A stretch of DNA of 64,000 nt from Dyadobacter psychrophilus (lineage in GTDB: Bacteria > Bacteroidota > Bacteroidia > Cytophagales > Spirosomataceae), in the NCBI RefSeq assembly GCF_900167945.1, contig NZ_FUZA01000002.1, forward strand, positions 992,001-1,056,000. The letters run 5' to 3'. Positions 7,434 through 15,577 of this stretch are shown piece after piece (positions within the stretch are counted from its first letter, which is position 1; each line of letters opens with the position of its first letter). Made by a program: the position numbers and the translations under genes. Under the pieces are notes generated by a model that searched no databases, was not told the DNA's origin, and was given only the letters and a program-made list of their open reading frames with translations.

Positions 7434-8927
7434 ATGGACAATTTTACAATGCTTCAATTCTTTGAATGGTACTGTCCTGCGGACGGAACACTATGGAATC
7501 ATTTCAAAAATGAAGCTCCCCGACTGAAAAATTTAGGCATCGACTCAGCTTGGCTGCCGCCTGCACACAAAGGAATGGAAGGACCGGAATCCTCCGGTTA
7601 TGACTCTTACGATCTGTATGACCTCGGGGAATTTGATCAAAAAGGCTCAGTAAGAACAAAATACGGAACCAAACAGGAATTGATCGAAGCCATTGCTGCC
7701 GGTCAGGAAGCTGGTTTGCAGGTGTATTGCGACATTGTTTTGAACCATATGGGTGGTGCTGATGAGAAAGAAACAGTCCCGGTAAAAGAAGTTACGCCGG
7801 AAAATCGCAACGAATTTGTGAGCGATACTTTCGAAATTGAGGCTTATACAAAGTTTACATTTCCGGGCAGGGCAGGGCAGTATTCTCAATTTGTATGGGA
7901 TTACCAATGTTTTTCAGGTGTGGACTACAATGCATCAACCGAGCAGAGCGCCATTTACAGCATTCAAAACCAATATGGTGATGGCTGGCAGGATGTGCTG
8001 GACCTCGAAAATGGCAATTATGATTATCTGATGCTCTCAGACATTGAGTTCCGTAATCCGCATGTACGCCAGGAGTTGAAGAACTGGGGCGAGTGGTTTG
8101 TTGAAACTGTAAATTGCGACGGTTTCAGGCTGGATGCGATCAAACATATGGACCCGGCGTTTTTCAATGAATGGCTGGACCATCTGCGCGGGAAATATCA
8201 GAAAGAATTTTATACGGTGGGCGAATATTGGGCACCGTACGATCTGGGTTCCATGCTCGCTTACATTGAAGCAACCGATAAGCGTGTTTCGCTTTTCGAC
8301 GCGCCGCTGCAGGCCAACTTTTTCAGGGCTTCAAAGGAAAATGAACATTACGATCTGCGCACAATACTGGACGAGACGCTGGTCCAAACGATGCCTGAGC
8401 TGGCGGTAACATTGGTGGAAAACCATGACACACAGCCATTGCAATCGCTGGAACAAACCGTCGAAGGCTGGTTCAGACCGATGGCTTATGCGATCATTTT
8501 GCTCCGTGAAGCCGGCTACCCCTGCGTTTTTTACACCGACTTGTACGGTTCGAAATATAAGGATAAAGGCAATGATGACCAGGAGCATGAAATAACGCTC
8601 GAAAAGCTGGATGTGCTGGAAACATTGTTATATGTGAGAAAAAAGCTAGCATACGGCACACAACACGAATATCTGGATGATATCAATTGCATCGGATGGA
8701 CGCGCGAAGGAGATGATTCGCATGAAAATTCCGGGTGTGCAGTTTTGATTTCCAATCATGAAAATGCGTCAAAAACAATGTTCGTTGGCCAGCAGCATGC
8801 CGGCAAAACGTTTGTCGATTACCTCAATTTCGTCACGGAACCTGTTACCATCGGTGAAGATGGTAATGCAGAATTTAAAGTAAACGGGCGTTCGGTTAGT
8901 GTATGGGGAATTCAGTCTGCCTCGTAA
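7434..8927 (+). CDS. Cytoplasmic alpha-amylase, GH13 subfamily 5 type
   Basis: This 497-residue enzyme begins directly with MDNFTMLQFFEWYCPADG and has no signal peptide, as in cytoplasmic GH13_5 amylases. It should hydrolyse internal alpha-1,4 bonds of glycogen or maltodextrin. The catalytic triad is visible: Asp234 in GFRLDAIKH (nucleophile), Glu264 in TVGEYW (acid/base) and Asp332 in VENHDTQ (transition-state stabiliser). DIVLNHMGG (~100-108) is conserved region I. The C-terminal beta-sandwich domain is complete. It probably works with GlgX at 18855-21029 on intracellular alpha-glucan. It is divergent from the Crp-like gene. Confidence 0.93.
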   Translation: MDNFTMLQFFEWYCPADGTLWNHFKNEAPRLKNLGIDSAWLPPAHKGMEGPESSGYDSYDLYDLGEFDQKGSVRTKYGTKQELIEAIAAGQEAGLQVYCDIVLNHMGGADEKETVPVKEVTPENRNEFVSDTFEIEAYTKFTFPGRAGQYSQFVWDYQCFSGVDYNASTEQSAIYSIQNQYGDGWQDVLDLENGNYDYLMLSDIEFRNPHVRQELKNWGEWFVETVNCDGFRLDAIKHMDPAFFNEWLDHLRGKYQKEFYTVGEYWAPYDLGSMLAYIEATDKRVSLFDAPLQANFFRASKENEHYDLRTILDETLVQTMPELAVTLVENHDTQPLQSLEQTVEGWFRPMAYAIILLREAGYPCVFYTDLYGSKYKDKGNDDQEHEITLEKLDVLETLLYVRKKLAYGTQHEYLDDINCIGWTREGDDSHENSGCAVLISNHENASKTMFVGQQHAGKTFVDYLNFVTEPVTIGEDGNAEFKVNGRSVSVWGIQSAS

Positions 8928-9406
8928 AGTAATCCTGTCGGGTAATGAAAAAAATTGGTTAAAGATATTGCTTACAAAGATTAACCGAAATAGGAGTCCA
9001 AGTTAGAAATAATCCTATTTTTAATTTATTTACCGGCAAGATAAATCCAGTGCATTAGTTTCGAAATTTCAAGACAATAGTTTCGCATAATAGCCCGGTA
9101 ACAACATTCCAAAAAGCAACCCGATCGGGTTGCTTTTTGTGTTTTAAGCCCCTCCTTTAAGTCTTCAAAAGCCGCTAAATCAAAACGGTTACCGCAAAAT
9201 AAACATAAAGCTTCCCGATATAAACCTTCTCGGATTTTCATGGTTGTTTTGCACCGCGTTAGCAAAAAATATATCTCTCACAATTTAAATAGGATCATTT
9301 GAAAAGATAAAAAAGACACTATAAGAACGGGCTATAAGCTTGTCCATTTCTCGTTAAAATTAAATTCATATTAAAACCTATTTTAAGAAATATTACACAA
9401 CAAATC
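8928..9406. other. 479-bp intergenic region without a convincing gene
   Basis: The stretch is AT-rich. It holds the hairpin at 9111-9138 and a minus-strand 79-codon ORF (9026-9265) that I do not call as a gene because the hairpin runs through it. No tRNA-like fold was seen. The last 140 bp are the probable promoter region of the downstream lipoprotein, but there is no clean TAnnTTTG match. Confidence 0.5.
9111..9138. terminator. Perfect 28-bp palindrome, likely bidirectional terminator
   Basis: A 14-base arm (AAAAAGCAACCCGA) is followed immediately by its exact reverse complement, ending in five T residues on either strand. This is the form of a bidirectional intrinsic terminator. It lies 184 bp after the amylase stop. 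Confidence 0.55.
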
Positions 9407-9991
9407 ATGAAAAATATAATCAAAAGTATCGCGCTATTAAGTCTTTCATTCACATTATTTAATTGCAATAATTCTAATGAACCAACTCCTTACGGAGCGT
9501 CTCAAACATCTCAAAACAGTGCTGCAGCAAACACACCAACAGCCGAAGCATTTGCAGGCAACCCGGGGCAGGGGACAATGGGACAGGGTTCGATAAACTC
9601 CCGTTATGCATGGAGATTAGCTAAAACATTGGACGTTCCTACTGGAAAAGGATTTAATTTAACATCACCTTTTGCCATCACATCTGAAACAACCGGAGAT
9701 ATTGCCTGGGACGAATATGGCTGCTATTATGCCTTAAAACCATTGAAAGTTTCCTTCTCTAATCTCAAATTCGCAGACATATCTTCAATTACCCAGGCAT
9801 CTTTCAAAAATCTGCCATTTAATCAGGTTCCCATTGCTAATGCTCCTGCGGGATCGGCTTTCTGGACCAACTATATGCCCGTTAAAACTGTAATCGCTTG
9901 TAAGACCTCCGCCGGGAAATATTATCTGCTGGAAATTGCAGCGGACAATCCTTTAAAGGTGAATATTTATCATTGGAGCTTAATGATTTAA
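9407..9991 (+). CDS. Predicted lipoprotein of unknown function
   Basis: This 194-residue protein has an N-terminal signal MKNIIKSIALLSLSFTLFNC whose Cys20 is a plausible lipobox cysteine, so it is probably anchored in the outer membrane. A low-complexity Asn/Ser/Ala/Gly/Gln segment (~21-65) is followed by a globular domain of about 125 residues with no recognised family. It stands alone, with an AT-rich leader before it and a strong terminator after it (10025-10065). Base composition is lower in GC than the neighbours over the first 150 bp. Confidence 0.6.
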   Translation: MKNIIKSIALLSLSFTLFNCNNSNEPTPYGASQTSQNSAAANTPTAEAFAGNPGQGTMGQGSINSRYAWRLAKTLDVPTGKGFNLTSPFAITSETTGDIAWDEYGCYYALKPLKVSFSNLKFADISSITQASFKNLPFNQVPIANAPAGSAFWTNYMPVKTVIACKTSAGKYYLLEIAADNPLKVNIYHWSLMI

Positions 9992-10024
9992 TGTAAAATA
10001 ACCTGTTCTTTATGAGTGCCCACG

Positions 10025-10065
10025 CGCCGCCTCTTTGCTTCCAGCAAAACGGGTGGCGTTTTTTT
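10025..10065 (+). terminator. Strong intrinsic terminator after the lipoprotein gene
   Basis: CGCCGCC (10025-10031) pairs with GGTGGCG (10052-10058) with one G-T wobble. An inner hairpin TTTGC/GCAAA (10034-10038 and 10044-10048) stacks inside the loop, and seven T residues follow (10059-10065). Confidence 0.75.
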
Positions 10066-10129
10066 GTTATCATTTTTACTGCAAACTTGTCCGGAAAAGT
10101 ATCTGCCCGCGTACTATACCATAAAACTG

Positions 10130-10483
10130 ATGATGAAAAAGTTCTTATTACTGATCCGGGAAGACATGGGCCGGCTTGCTCAAATGTCCGAAGAAGAAAT
10201 GCAACAAGACATTGCTGAAATGAATGGCTGGGTGGAAGAGTTGATTAAGTTCGACAGCTTTGTTGGGGGCGAACCGCTGGAAAATGAAAGCAAGACGGTT
10301 GGTAAACCAATTGCTACAGACGGCCCAATTATTGATTCAAAGGAAGGAATTAGTGGCTACATGATCATTCAGGCTGAAAACCTGGAACAAGCTGCCGCCA
10401 TAGCGTCCCAGTGTCCGCACATTGTGCAGGGAAAAATCAACATGGAAGTGCGTCCAATTATGGAAATTCCGCAAGAATCGTGA
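10130..10483 (+). CDS. YCII/DGPF-domain protein paired with the ECF sigma factor
   Basis: The start is placed at the ATG at 10130 (MMKKFLLLIREDM); the longer frame runs back through the terminator, so it is not credible. The result is 117 residues, cytoplasmic, with the YCII-like alpha/beta fold and the DGP-type signature in KPIATDGPIIDSKEGISGY. YCII proteins are small dimeric enzymes or sensors, mostly uncharacterised. They are a known companion of ECF sigma factors with a C-terminal TPR-like domain, and here the stop TGA overlaps the GTG start of exactly such a sigma factor. Confidence 0.85.
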   Translation: MMKKFLLLIREDMGRLAQMSEEEMQQDIAEMNGWVEELIKFDSFVGGEPLENESKTVGKPIATDGPIIDSKEGISGYMIIQAENLEQAAAIASQCPHIVQGKINMEVRPIMEIPQES

Positions 10484-11718
10484 GTGAAGATGTTTCATCC
10501 TTAATTTCTCAGATCTACCGCAATCATTTTGGCAAAATGGTTGCGGTTTTGATGTACCATACAGGCATTAAGGAGTTGGCGGTTTCGGAAGACATTGTGC
10601 AGGAAGCGTTTGCTATTGCGTCAAAAAGTTGGCAAACAAATGTTCCTGATCAGCCGGAGGCCTGGCTTTATAAAACCATCCGAAACCTGGCCTATAACTT
10701 CCTCAAGAAAGACAAGCGGCATCAGGCCATCGAGAAGGATTATATGGCCGAGGAAGTGCAACAGACTGATGATAAGGATTTATTACGTGTGCTTTTTGCG
10801 TGCTTACAACCTGCTTTTCCGCCAAAGGTCCAGCTCGTGATCGTGTTGCGATATGTGTGCGGATTGCGGGTGAAGCGAATTGCTGCATTAATGGCTTCCG
10901 GTGAAGAAGGGATTGCCAAGATCATTTATCGATGGCGGGCGCAGCATGCTGTTGAAAATGGGTTGCTGGCCGAAAAGTCCACGGAGCCCGATGCGCAAAA
11001 GGTGAGAATGGCACTGAAAATCCTCTATGTGATGTTTACCGAAGGTTATCAGCTGGCAGCAGACGGTAACCTGACCGACGAGTCGTTGTGCGAGGATGCA
11101 TTAAGCTTGTTGCAGGAAATTGAGAAAACCGGCATTAGTGCCAATGGGGATGTGAAAGCATTGTATGCGCTGCTATTATACAATTTGGCAAGGGCCGGTT
11201 CCCGAACGAATCAAGGGAATGAATTACTGACCCTGGCTGAACAGGACCGAACGGTTTGGAACAAGGAAATGATCGCAGTAGCCAGCCATTATTTGCTGCT
11301 CTCACAGAAAGAATCGGCACAACCGAGCGCGTATCAACTGGAAGCGATTATTGCTTTTAAGCATACAACAGCACCAACTTATGCGGAAACGGACTGGAAA
11401 GGCATCGCAGCACTATATGAAAGGCTTGTGGCCATAAATCCATCGCCATTTATAAAAATGGGCCGGGCAGCCGCGCTATATTTTGGCGGAAATGAAATTG
11501 CCGCGACCGCCATTTTGACTCAGCTGATTTCAAATCCCTTCTTCCAAACTTATCATTTGTTACATTGTTTTTGGGCAAAAATTTATGCCGGCAGAGGCGA
11601 TAGCACCAATGCATTAGCTTCCTACAAAAAAGCGCTGATCTGCCCGATCAACGCTTTTGAGAAAAAATTTATTGAAAAGGAAATGCAAAGGCTGGTAGCA
11701 AAACCTAATCCCTCATAA
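10480..11718 (+). CDS. ECF sigma factor with C-terminal TPR-like extension (ECF42-like)
   Basis: The start is placed at the GTG at 10480, forming a GTGA overlap with the upstream stop; the ATG at 10411 lies inside the YCII gene in another frame. It is 412 residues, twice the usual ECF length. Region 2 reads SEDIVQEAFAIASKSW (~33-48), region 4 contains a helix-turn-helix near residues 140-165 (KRIAALMASGEEGIAKII). Residues ~185-410 are an all-helical, TPR-like domain. In the ECF42 group this extension is needed for activity and no classical anti-sigma is present, which fits the absence of one here. Targets are unknown. Confidence 0.88.
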   Translation: MSEDVSSLISQIYRNHFGKMVAVLMYHTGIKELAVSEDIVQEAFAIASKSWQTNVPDQPEAWLYKTIRNLAYNFLKKDKRHQAIEKDYMAEEVQQTDDKDLLRVLFACLQPAFPPKVQLVIVLRYVCGLRVKRIAALMASGEEGIAKIIYRWRAQHAVENGLLAEKSTEPDAQKVRMALKILYVMFTEGYQLAADGNLTDESLCEDALSLLQEIEKTGISANGDVKALYALLLYNLARAGSRTNQGNELLTLAEQDRTVWNKEMIAVASHYLLLSQKESAQPSAYQLEAIIAFKHTTAPTYAETDWKGIAALYERLVAINPSPFIKMGRAAALYFGGNEIAATAILTQLISNPFFQTYHLLHCFWAKIYAGRGDSTNALASYKKALICPINAFEKKFIEKEMQRLVAKPNPS

Positions 11719-11878
11719 ACTCCTTAGTCTCATTTCCCTGCCTTAAAATCAACTTCTTACTATCGGGCAGGAAGTCGAAGGTTGCACTGGCGGATGTGAA
11801 TGCAAATTTGTCTTTGCCGAGCGTTTGAAGTTGCGCAGGTTCCTGGCCGGTGACTTGCACGATAGCTGCTTTTCTTTT
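11705..11878 (-). other. Displaced C-terminal coding segment of the upstream secreted protein (frameshift)
   Basis: After the A-rich tract at 11869-11878 the minus strand stays open in a second frame to a TAG at 11705-11707. It encodes a well-formed tail (IVQVTGQEPAQLQTLGKDKF, then about 30 more residues). This fits the preceding domain far better than the Arg/Ser/Pro-rich tail of the nominal frame. A single-base indel in the tract explains it. Confidence 0.7.
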
Positions 11879-13128
11879 CGGGTGAAAGTGAGTTTGTAAT
11901 TGACGTCCGCATTGCTGTAAATGCCCTCATACTGGTTCAAGTCGAGGTTTCCGATTTCCTTAGCCATCGTGATGATGCCGCCAACTTCGTCGGTCCCGGT
12001 AATGCCTTCTGAGGATTCAAGCCTGGCCATTATTCCCCACCCGTAAAAATCATTCGCGACACCGATAAGCAGCTCATTTTCACCTGGTTTTAAGTTCAAT
12101 GGTGTAGATGTGTTGTTTATGGAAATGCGGCCTTCCGGATATTTTCGCATTCCCTGCGCAAACAGGTTTTTGTCGACAAATATCATTTGGTTATTCAAAA
12201 ACACCCATATTTCATCGCTAGCACCCAGATGAAGGTTAGTCTTTACAGCCTCTTTTGCAGTGATCCTGGTTTTTAGCCATACAACCCGCCTGTTTTTACT
12301 GCCGCCATACTTGCGGGTCAGACTTACCAGGCCCCTCCGTTCTGCTGATATGGTGTCGGCAAATGCGGAAGCTTGTGGCAAATTACGGAAAGATAGTTCG
12401 CTGCCGTCGGGTAAGTTTTGCGGCGCGGTTACCGCCCATTTTCTGAGATAGGTGGCGTCATTATCCGTCAGGTCCGGCAATGCCAGCGGGCTGAGTCCTT
12501 CTGTTTCGTTTGGCTTGACCTGGACATTGGCAATGTATGACGAACCTTCAAAAGCAATGCTGCCTTGCGCCTCATTGCCTTCCAGTTTGGGGATGTCCAG
12601 CACCGGACGAGGCGCGTTGTTGAGGAAAACCTGCATCCTGGCACCAGACATAACCAGCTTCAAATGATTCCATTCACCGGCTTTTGTCATGGCGCGCGCC
12701 TGGTATTCCGGATACATATCCCACATGTTGACCGCATCGAAATAGGGCGTGTACTGAATTCCCTCGTTTGCAAGCTTATTGCCCATTTTGCCTGCCCTCA
12801 AATACACGATCTCCTGTTCTTTTTCGTCTTTCCGGTGGAAATAAATGGAAAGTGCAAACTCCGGCAGCACCGGCTCAATGTCATACTCGATCGTCCCGTC
12901 TTTGAAGACCACATTTTTCAAAACAACCTGACCGGAACCCTGGGAGATTTTCATGGCCTTTTGGCCTTTGTAATCCTCAAACTTTACTTTTCCTTCTTTG
13001 AACTCCCAATTGTCCGGCGTCAGCGCAACCTGGTAATCTGCCCTTTTAGCTGCCGGGATTTCTTTTTTCTTCTGCGCAAAACAGGGGATCGCGAGCAGGA
13101 TCAATAACATTTGAACGAACTTTTTCAT
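11749..13128 (-). CDS. Secreted LamG-like/jelly-roll protein, C-terminus frameshifted
   Basis: The 459-residue frame starts with a signal peptide (MKKFVQMLLILLAIPCFAQ). Residues ~40-210 look like a concanavalin/LamG-type carbohydrate-binding or 3-keto-disaccharide-hydrolase-like fold. Residues ~230-390 look like a galactose-binding jelly roll with WLKTRI and IWVFLNNQMIFVD strands. The last ~35 residues of this frame do not look like protein; the true ending lies in a neighbouring frame (11705-11878). The protein probably works in the periplasm or on the surface in carbohydrate binding, but the activity is not known. If the indel is real, the product is altered only in a terminal strand. Confidence 0.65.
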   Translation of the reverse strand: MKKFVQMLLILLAIPCFAQKKKEIPAAKRADYQVALTPDNWEFKEGKVKFEDYKGQKAMKISQGSGQVVLKNVVFKDGTIEYDIEPVLPEFALSIYFHRKDEKEQEIVYLRAGKMGNKLANEGIQYTPYFDAVNMWDMYPEYQARAMTKAGEWNHLKLVMSGARMQVFLNNAPRPVLDIPKLEGNEAQGSIAFEGSSYIANVQVKPNETEGLSPLALPDLTDNDATYLRKWAVTAPQNLPDGSELSFRNLPQASAFADTISAERRGLVSLTRKYGGSKNRRVVWLKTRITAKEAVKTNLHLGASDEIWVFLNNQMIFVDKNLFAQGMRKYPEGRISINNTSTPLNLKPGENELLIGVANDFYGWGIMARLESSEGITGTDEVGGIITMAKEIGNLDLNQYEGIYSNADVNYKLTFTRKEKQLSCKSPARNLRNFKRSAKTNLHSHPPVQPSTSCPIVRS

Positions 13129-13218
13129 GACATTTTTGCTGTTTAATTTTTTTGCAAAAATGCATTTTAGCCACCGTCAGGCCGGTTCAAATCCATGCCA
13201 AGTTCGTACAAGTTGAGC

Positions 13219-14025
13219 TTAGCCCGCCGTTTCGGTAGGCGCATAGCCAAATCGCCTCTTAAACGCGAACCCAAAATGCGACAGGTTTTCAAATCCGACT
13301 TCCAGATAAACTTCGGAAGGCTTCCGTTTCTTTTCGCGAATCTGGTAATGTGCCAGATCGAGGCGTTTTTCGGTCAGCCACTTTTGGGGTGTGGTTTGGA
13401 AAGTCTTTTTGAAATCGCGTTTGAATGTGGTAAGGCTGCGGCCGGTGAGATATCCGAACTTGTCCATGGACATATTGAACATGTAATTTTTCTCCATAAA
13501 ATCGGTCAGGCTTATTTTACCCGGTTCGTCAAAGTTGGCGAGCAAATGATCGATATCGCGATCAATGGTCCTGAGAATGGTGATGGCTTCTTCGATTTTG
13601 ATAGAAGCAATATTTTCCGGCAACGGCTCTTGCAGCTCAAAATAGGGGATCAGCGAATGGAGACAACTTTTCAGCAATGGATGCTGTTCGAATGTGCGAA
13701 AGATCGGCGGATGCATTTGTTTGACTTCCACCTTATTCACATTATAAAAGTCGGTCAGCCGCTTCTTGGTGAGATGCATAACCGCCGACTGATGCGGCTG
13801 GCCATATTTTGGATAATTAATTACCGTAACCAATTGATTGCGTGGGAACAGCAAAATGTCTCCTGCCGAAAACCAGTAGGTTTTATCGCCTTGTACGATC
13901 TTGGTTTCACCCGAAATCAGCCACACCAGCAAATGCTGTTCAAAAAGCACATCCGCTTTATAAAATGTATCATCGAAGCGCGATAATTTCAGGTCGGGGT
14001 GGATATACTGCGTTTGATGTCCCAC
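13219..14025 (-). CDS. AraC-family transcriptional regulator
   Basis: This 268-residue soluble regulator has a cupin-like N-terminal half (~15-110, with YWFSAGDILLFPRNQ). Its C-terminal AraC DNA-binding domain covers ~165-265 and includes LTGRSLTTFKRDFKKTFQTTPQKW. It follows the SDR gene by 21 bp on the same strand, so the two are probably co-transcribed. It then likely controls the promoter at 15103-15167, where 22-bp-spaced repeats are found. The ligand is unknown, but pairing with an oxidoreductase suggests a small organic compound. Confidence 0.88.
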   Translation of the reverse strand: MGHQTQYIHPDLKLSRFDDTFYKADVLFEQHLLVWLISGETKIVQGDKTYWFSAGDILLFPRNQLVTVINYPKYGQPHQSAVMHLTKKRLTDFYNVNKVEVKQMHPPIFRTFEQHPLLKSCLHSLIPYFELQEPLPENIASIKIEEAITILRTIDRDIDHLLANFDEPGKISLTDFMEKNYMFNMSMDKFGYLTGRSLTTFKRDFKKTFQTTPQKWLTEKRLDLAHYQIREKKRKPSEVYLEVGFENLSHFGFAFKRRFGYAPTETAG

Positions 14026-14046
14026 GATTTCAATGGTTATATGATC

Positions 14047-15078
14047 TTAATTTGCCAAAAACGTTAAACCTATGAGCTCCTCACTCAATTTCCACAAGCG
14101 CGTTGCATGCTCAGGGTCCAGAGAATACGGTTTTACGCCGCGAAGCGTCAACGGATCATTATAGTTTTGCTCAATGTTTCCTTCGTCCAGTTCGGCTACG
14201 TCTGCATTTTCACAATATAACCCTCCCAGATTTGCCAGTTGCGGACTTGTTGCACACCAAACCGTGGTGGCGGCTCCCTGTTCAATGGTCTTTAACTTAC
14301 TGGCGACTTCCGGGAAAATGTTTCCATCCGCATCATGCGTGCCCATTTGCTGAAACAGGTCCATTGGCGCAACACGCCCCAGGTCCGTTCCGTTAACAGA
14401 CCCGGGATGAAGCGAAAAGGCACGGACACCCACATTTTTACCGCGCCGGTCCAGTTCTACCGTAAAAAGGTTATTCGCGGTTTTCGATTGCCCGTATCCG
14501 GATAATGTGTCATAGTCCCGGTGCTGGAAATTAGGATCTTCGAAATTAAACGGTGCCATCTGATGACCATAGGAAGACACATTGACAACCCGTGCATGTC
14601 CCGCTTTTTTTAACGCGGGCCAGAGCCTCAGCGTAAGATGAAAATGGCCTAAATGATTGGTTGCCAGCTGTGATTCATAGCCTCGTGCAACACGCTGAAG
14701 CGGCACCCACATAATGCCTGCATTGTTAATCAGCAAGTGAAGCGGGCTGCCGGCAAGCAGAAATTTTTCAGTAAATGTATCAATGGAGGCCGGATCCATA
14801 AGATCCATATGTTCGATTGTTACATTCGGTATGCCTTCCAGATTTTTGGCTGCCTTGTTTATATCGCGTGCAGGAACCACCACTTTCGCTCCTGCTCCAA
14901 TGAATGTTTTCACTGTTTCGAGTCCTATTCCGGCATATCCGCCCGTGACGATTGCTGTTTTGCCAGTGAGATCAATTCCTTTAATGACTTCGGCCGCTGT
15001 GGAATGGGCTGTAAAGCCCGACTGAATTGGTTTTTGTAATGCCCCGTTGTAATGACTTGAAATGGTTATTTGTTCCAT
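14047..15078 (-). CDS. Short-chain dehydrogenase/reductase
   Basis: The start is placed at the ATG at 15078 (MEQITISSHY), 25 nt from a good -7 element; 343 residues. The classical SDR pattern is complete: cofactor motif TGGYAGIG (45-52), NNAG (118-121), catalytic Ser169, Tyr195 and Lys199 in YGQSK. It is longer than the 250-residue core, like WW-domain-oxidoreductase or retinol-dehydrogenase-type SDRs, with an N-terminal 35-residue extension and a C-terminal helical tail. It should reduce or oxidise a carbonyl/alcohol with NAD(P)(H); the substrate is unknown. It forms an operon with the downstream AraC gene. Confidence 0.88.
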   Translation of the reverse strand: MEQITISSHYNGALQKPIQSGFTAHSTAAEVIKGIDLTGKTAIVTGGYAGIGLETVKTFIGAGAKVVVPARDINKAAKNLEGIPNVTIEHMDLMDPASIDTFTEKFLLAGSPLHLLINNAGIMWVPLQRVARGYESQLATNHLGHFHLTLRLWPALKKAGHARVVNVSSYGHQMAPFNFEDPNFQHRDYDTLSGYGQSKTANNLFTVELDRRGKNVGVRAFSLHPGSVNGTDLGRVAPMDLFQQMGTHDADGNIFPEVASKLKTIEQGAATTVWCATSPQLANLGGLYCENADVAELDEGNIEQNYNDPLTLRGVKPYSLDPEHATRLWKLSEELIGLTFLAN

Positions 15079-15102
15079 GATTTTTTGATTTAAATGATGG
15101 AA

Positions 15103-15167
15103 CAAATTTAGGCTGCGCGCTTCTCCGCGTTTTTGTTTTAAAGGCCGTATTTATTTGTTTTAAAGAC
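15103..15167 (-). promoter_or_regulatory. SDR-AraC operon promoter with 22-bp-spaced tandem repeats
   Basis: On the minus strand a perfect -7 element TAAATTTG lies at 15110-15103. Upstream, G(C/T)CTTTAAAACAAA occurs twice, at 15145-15132 and 15167-15154. The copies are 13/14 identical and spaced exactly 22 bp, ending about 36 bp before the expected transcript start. This is the geometry of AraC half-sites on one face of the helix. Confidence 0.6.
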
Positions 15168-15180
15168 CATGTAAATTCTT

Positions 15181-15420
15181 TTAATCCTCACTTTCTTCCT
15201 CATCTTCAACCCCCTCGAAATAATTAACGACAGTCATGAGCGGCAGGGTGGTCCGGTCGGCGGCGTTGGACATTTGTATGACGGCGCGGTCAATGTTGGT
15301 TTTGTCAAAGCCAATAAAATGCCCTTCTATTATCTCACCTGGCCTTAGCTGGTAAGAAATCGCCTTATCAATATATTTCGAAGCCCGCTTTTGCAAGCCT
15401 GTAAGTTGTGGTTCCGACAT
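15181..15420 (-). CDS. Small acidic hypothetical protein
   Basis: This is a 79-residue soluble protein with an ATG start. The N-terminal half is helical and basic (LQKRASKYIDKAISYQ), the middle is a short beta-like segment, and the last ten residues are almost all Glu/Asp. No family is recognised. It lies alone between the SDR promoter and the NmrA promoter. Frame quality and composition look like real coding sequence. Confidence 0.55.
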   Translation of the reverse strand: MSEPQLTGLQKRASKYIDKAISYQLRPGEIIEGHFIGFDKTNIDRAVIQMSNAADRTTLPLMTVVNYFEGVEDEEESED

Positions 15421-15497
15421 TAATCTTGTTGGTTAATGATTCATTCTATTTCGACTCTCTGCAAATATCTTTCCAAATTTTACAATATCATCCTTCT

Positions 15498-15556
15498 TTC
15501 GGCTACAACAACCATAGATTTGGCTACGTCCGCTTTTTAGCTGCTGCGCAATTTTG
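15498..15556 (+). promoter_or_regulatory. NmrA gene promoter region with 21-bp-spaced repeats
   Basis: TT(C/T)GGCTACnnCnnC occurs at 15498 and 15519, a 21-bp period. A -7-like element CAATTTTG lies at 15549-15556, 22 nt before the start codon, placing the proximal repeat near -36. A second -7-like octamer, TAGATTTG (15515-15522), overlaps the proximal repeat. Confidence 0.4.
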
Positions 15557-15577
15557 CATAAACTAAAAAACAGACAA

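Noticed and set aside
9026..9265. Minus-strand 79-codon ORF as a gene
   Set aside because: It spans a perfect terminator-like palindrome, has no recognised domain, and its codon content does not resemble its neighbours.
10016..10129. Longer N-terminus of the YCII protein
   Set aside because: It would translate through the terminator hairpin at 10025-10065.
10411..10479. Upstream ATG of the ECF sigma factor
   Set aside because: It lies inside the YCII coding region; the GTG at 10480 gives a clean overlap and a normal N-terminus.
11869..11878. Programmed -1 frameshifting
   Set aside because: The tract is not a standard X-XXY-YYZ heptamer and no downstream pseudoknot was seen; an indel is simpler.
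13178..13198. GGTTCAAATCC sequence resembling a tRNA T-loop
   Set aside because: There are no matching acceptor, D or anticodon arms around it.
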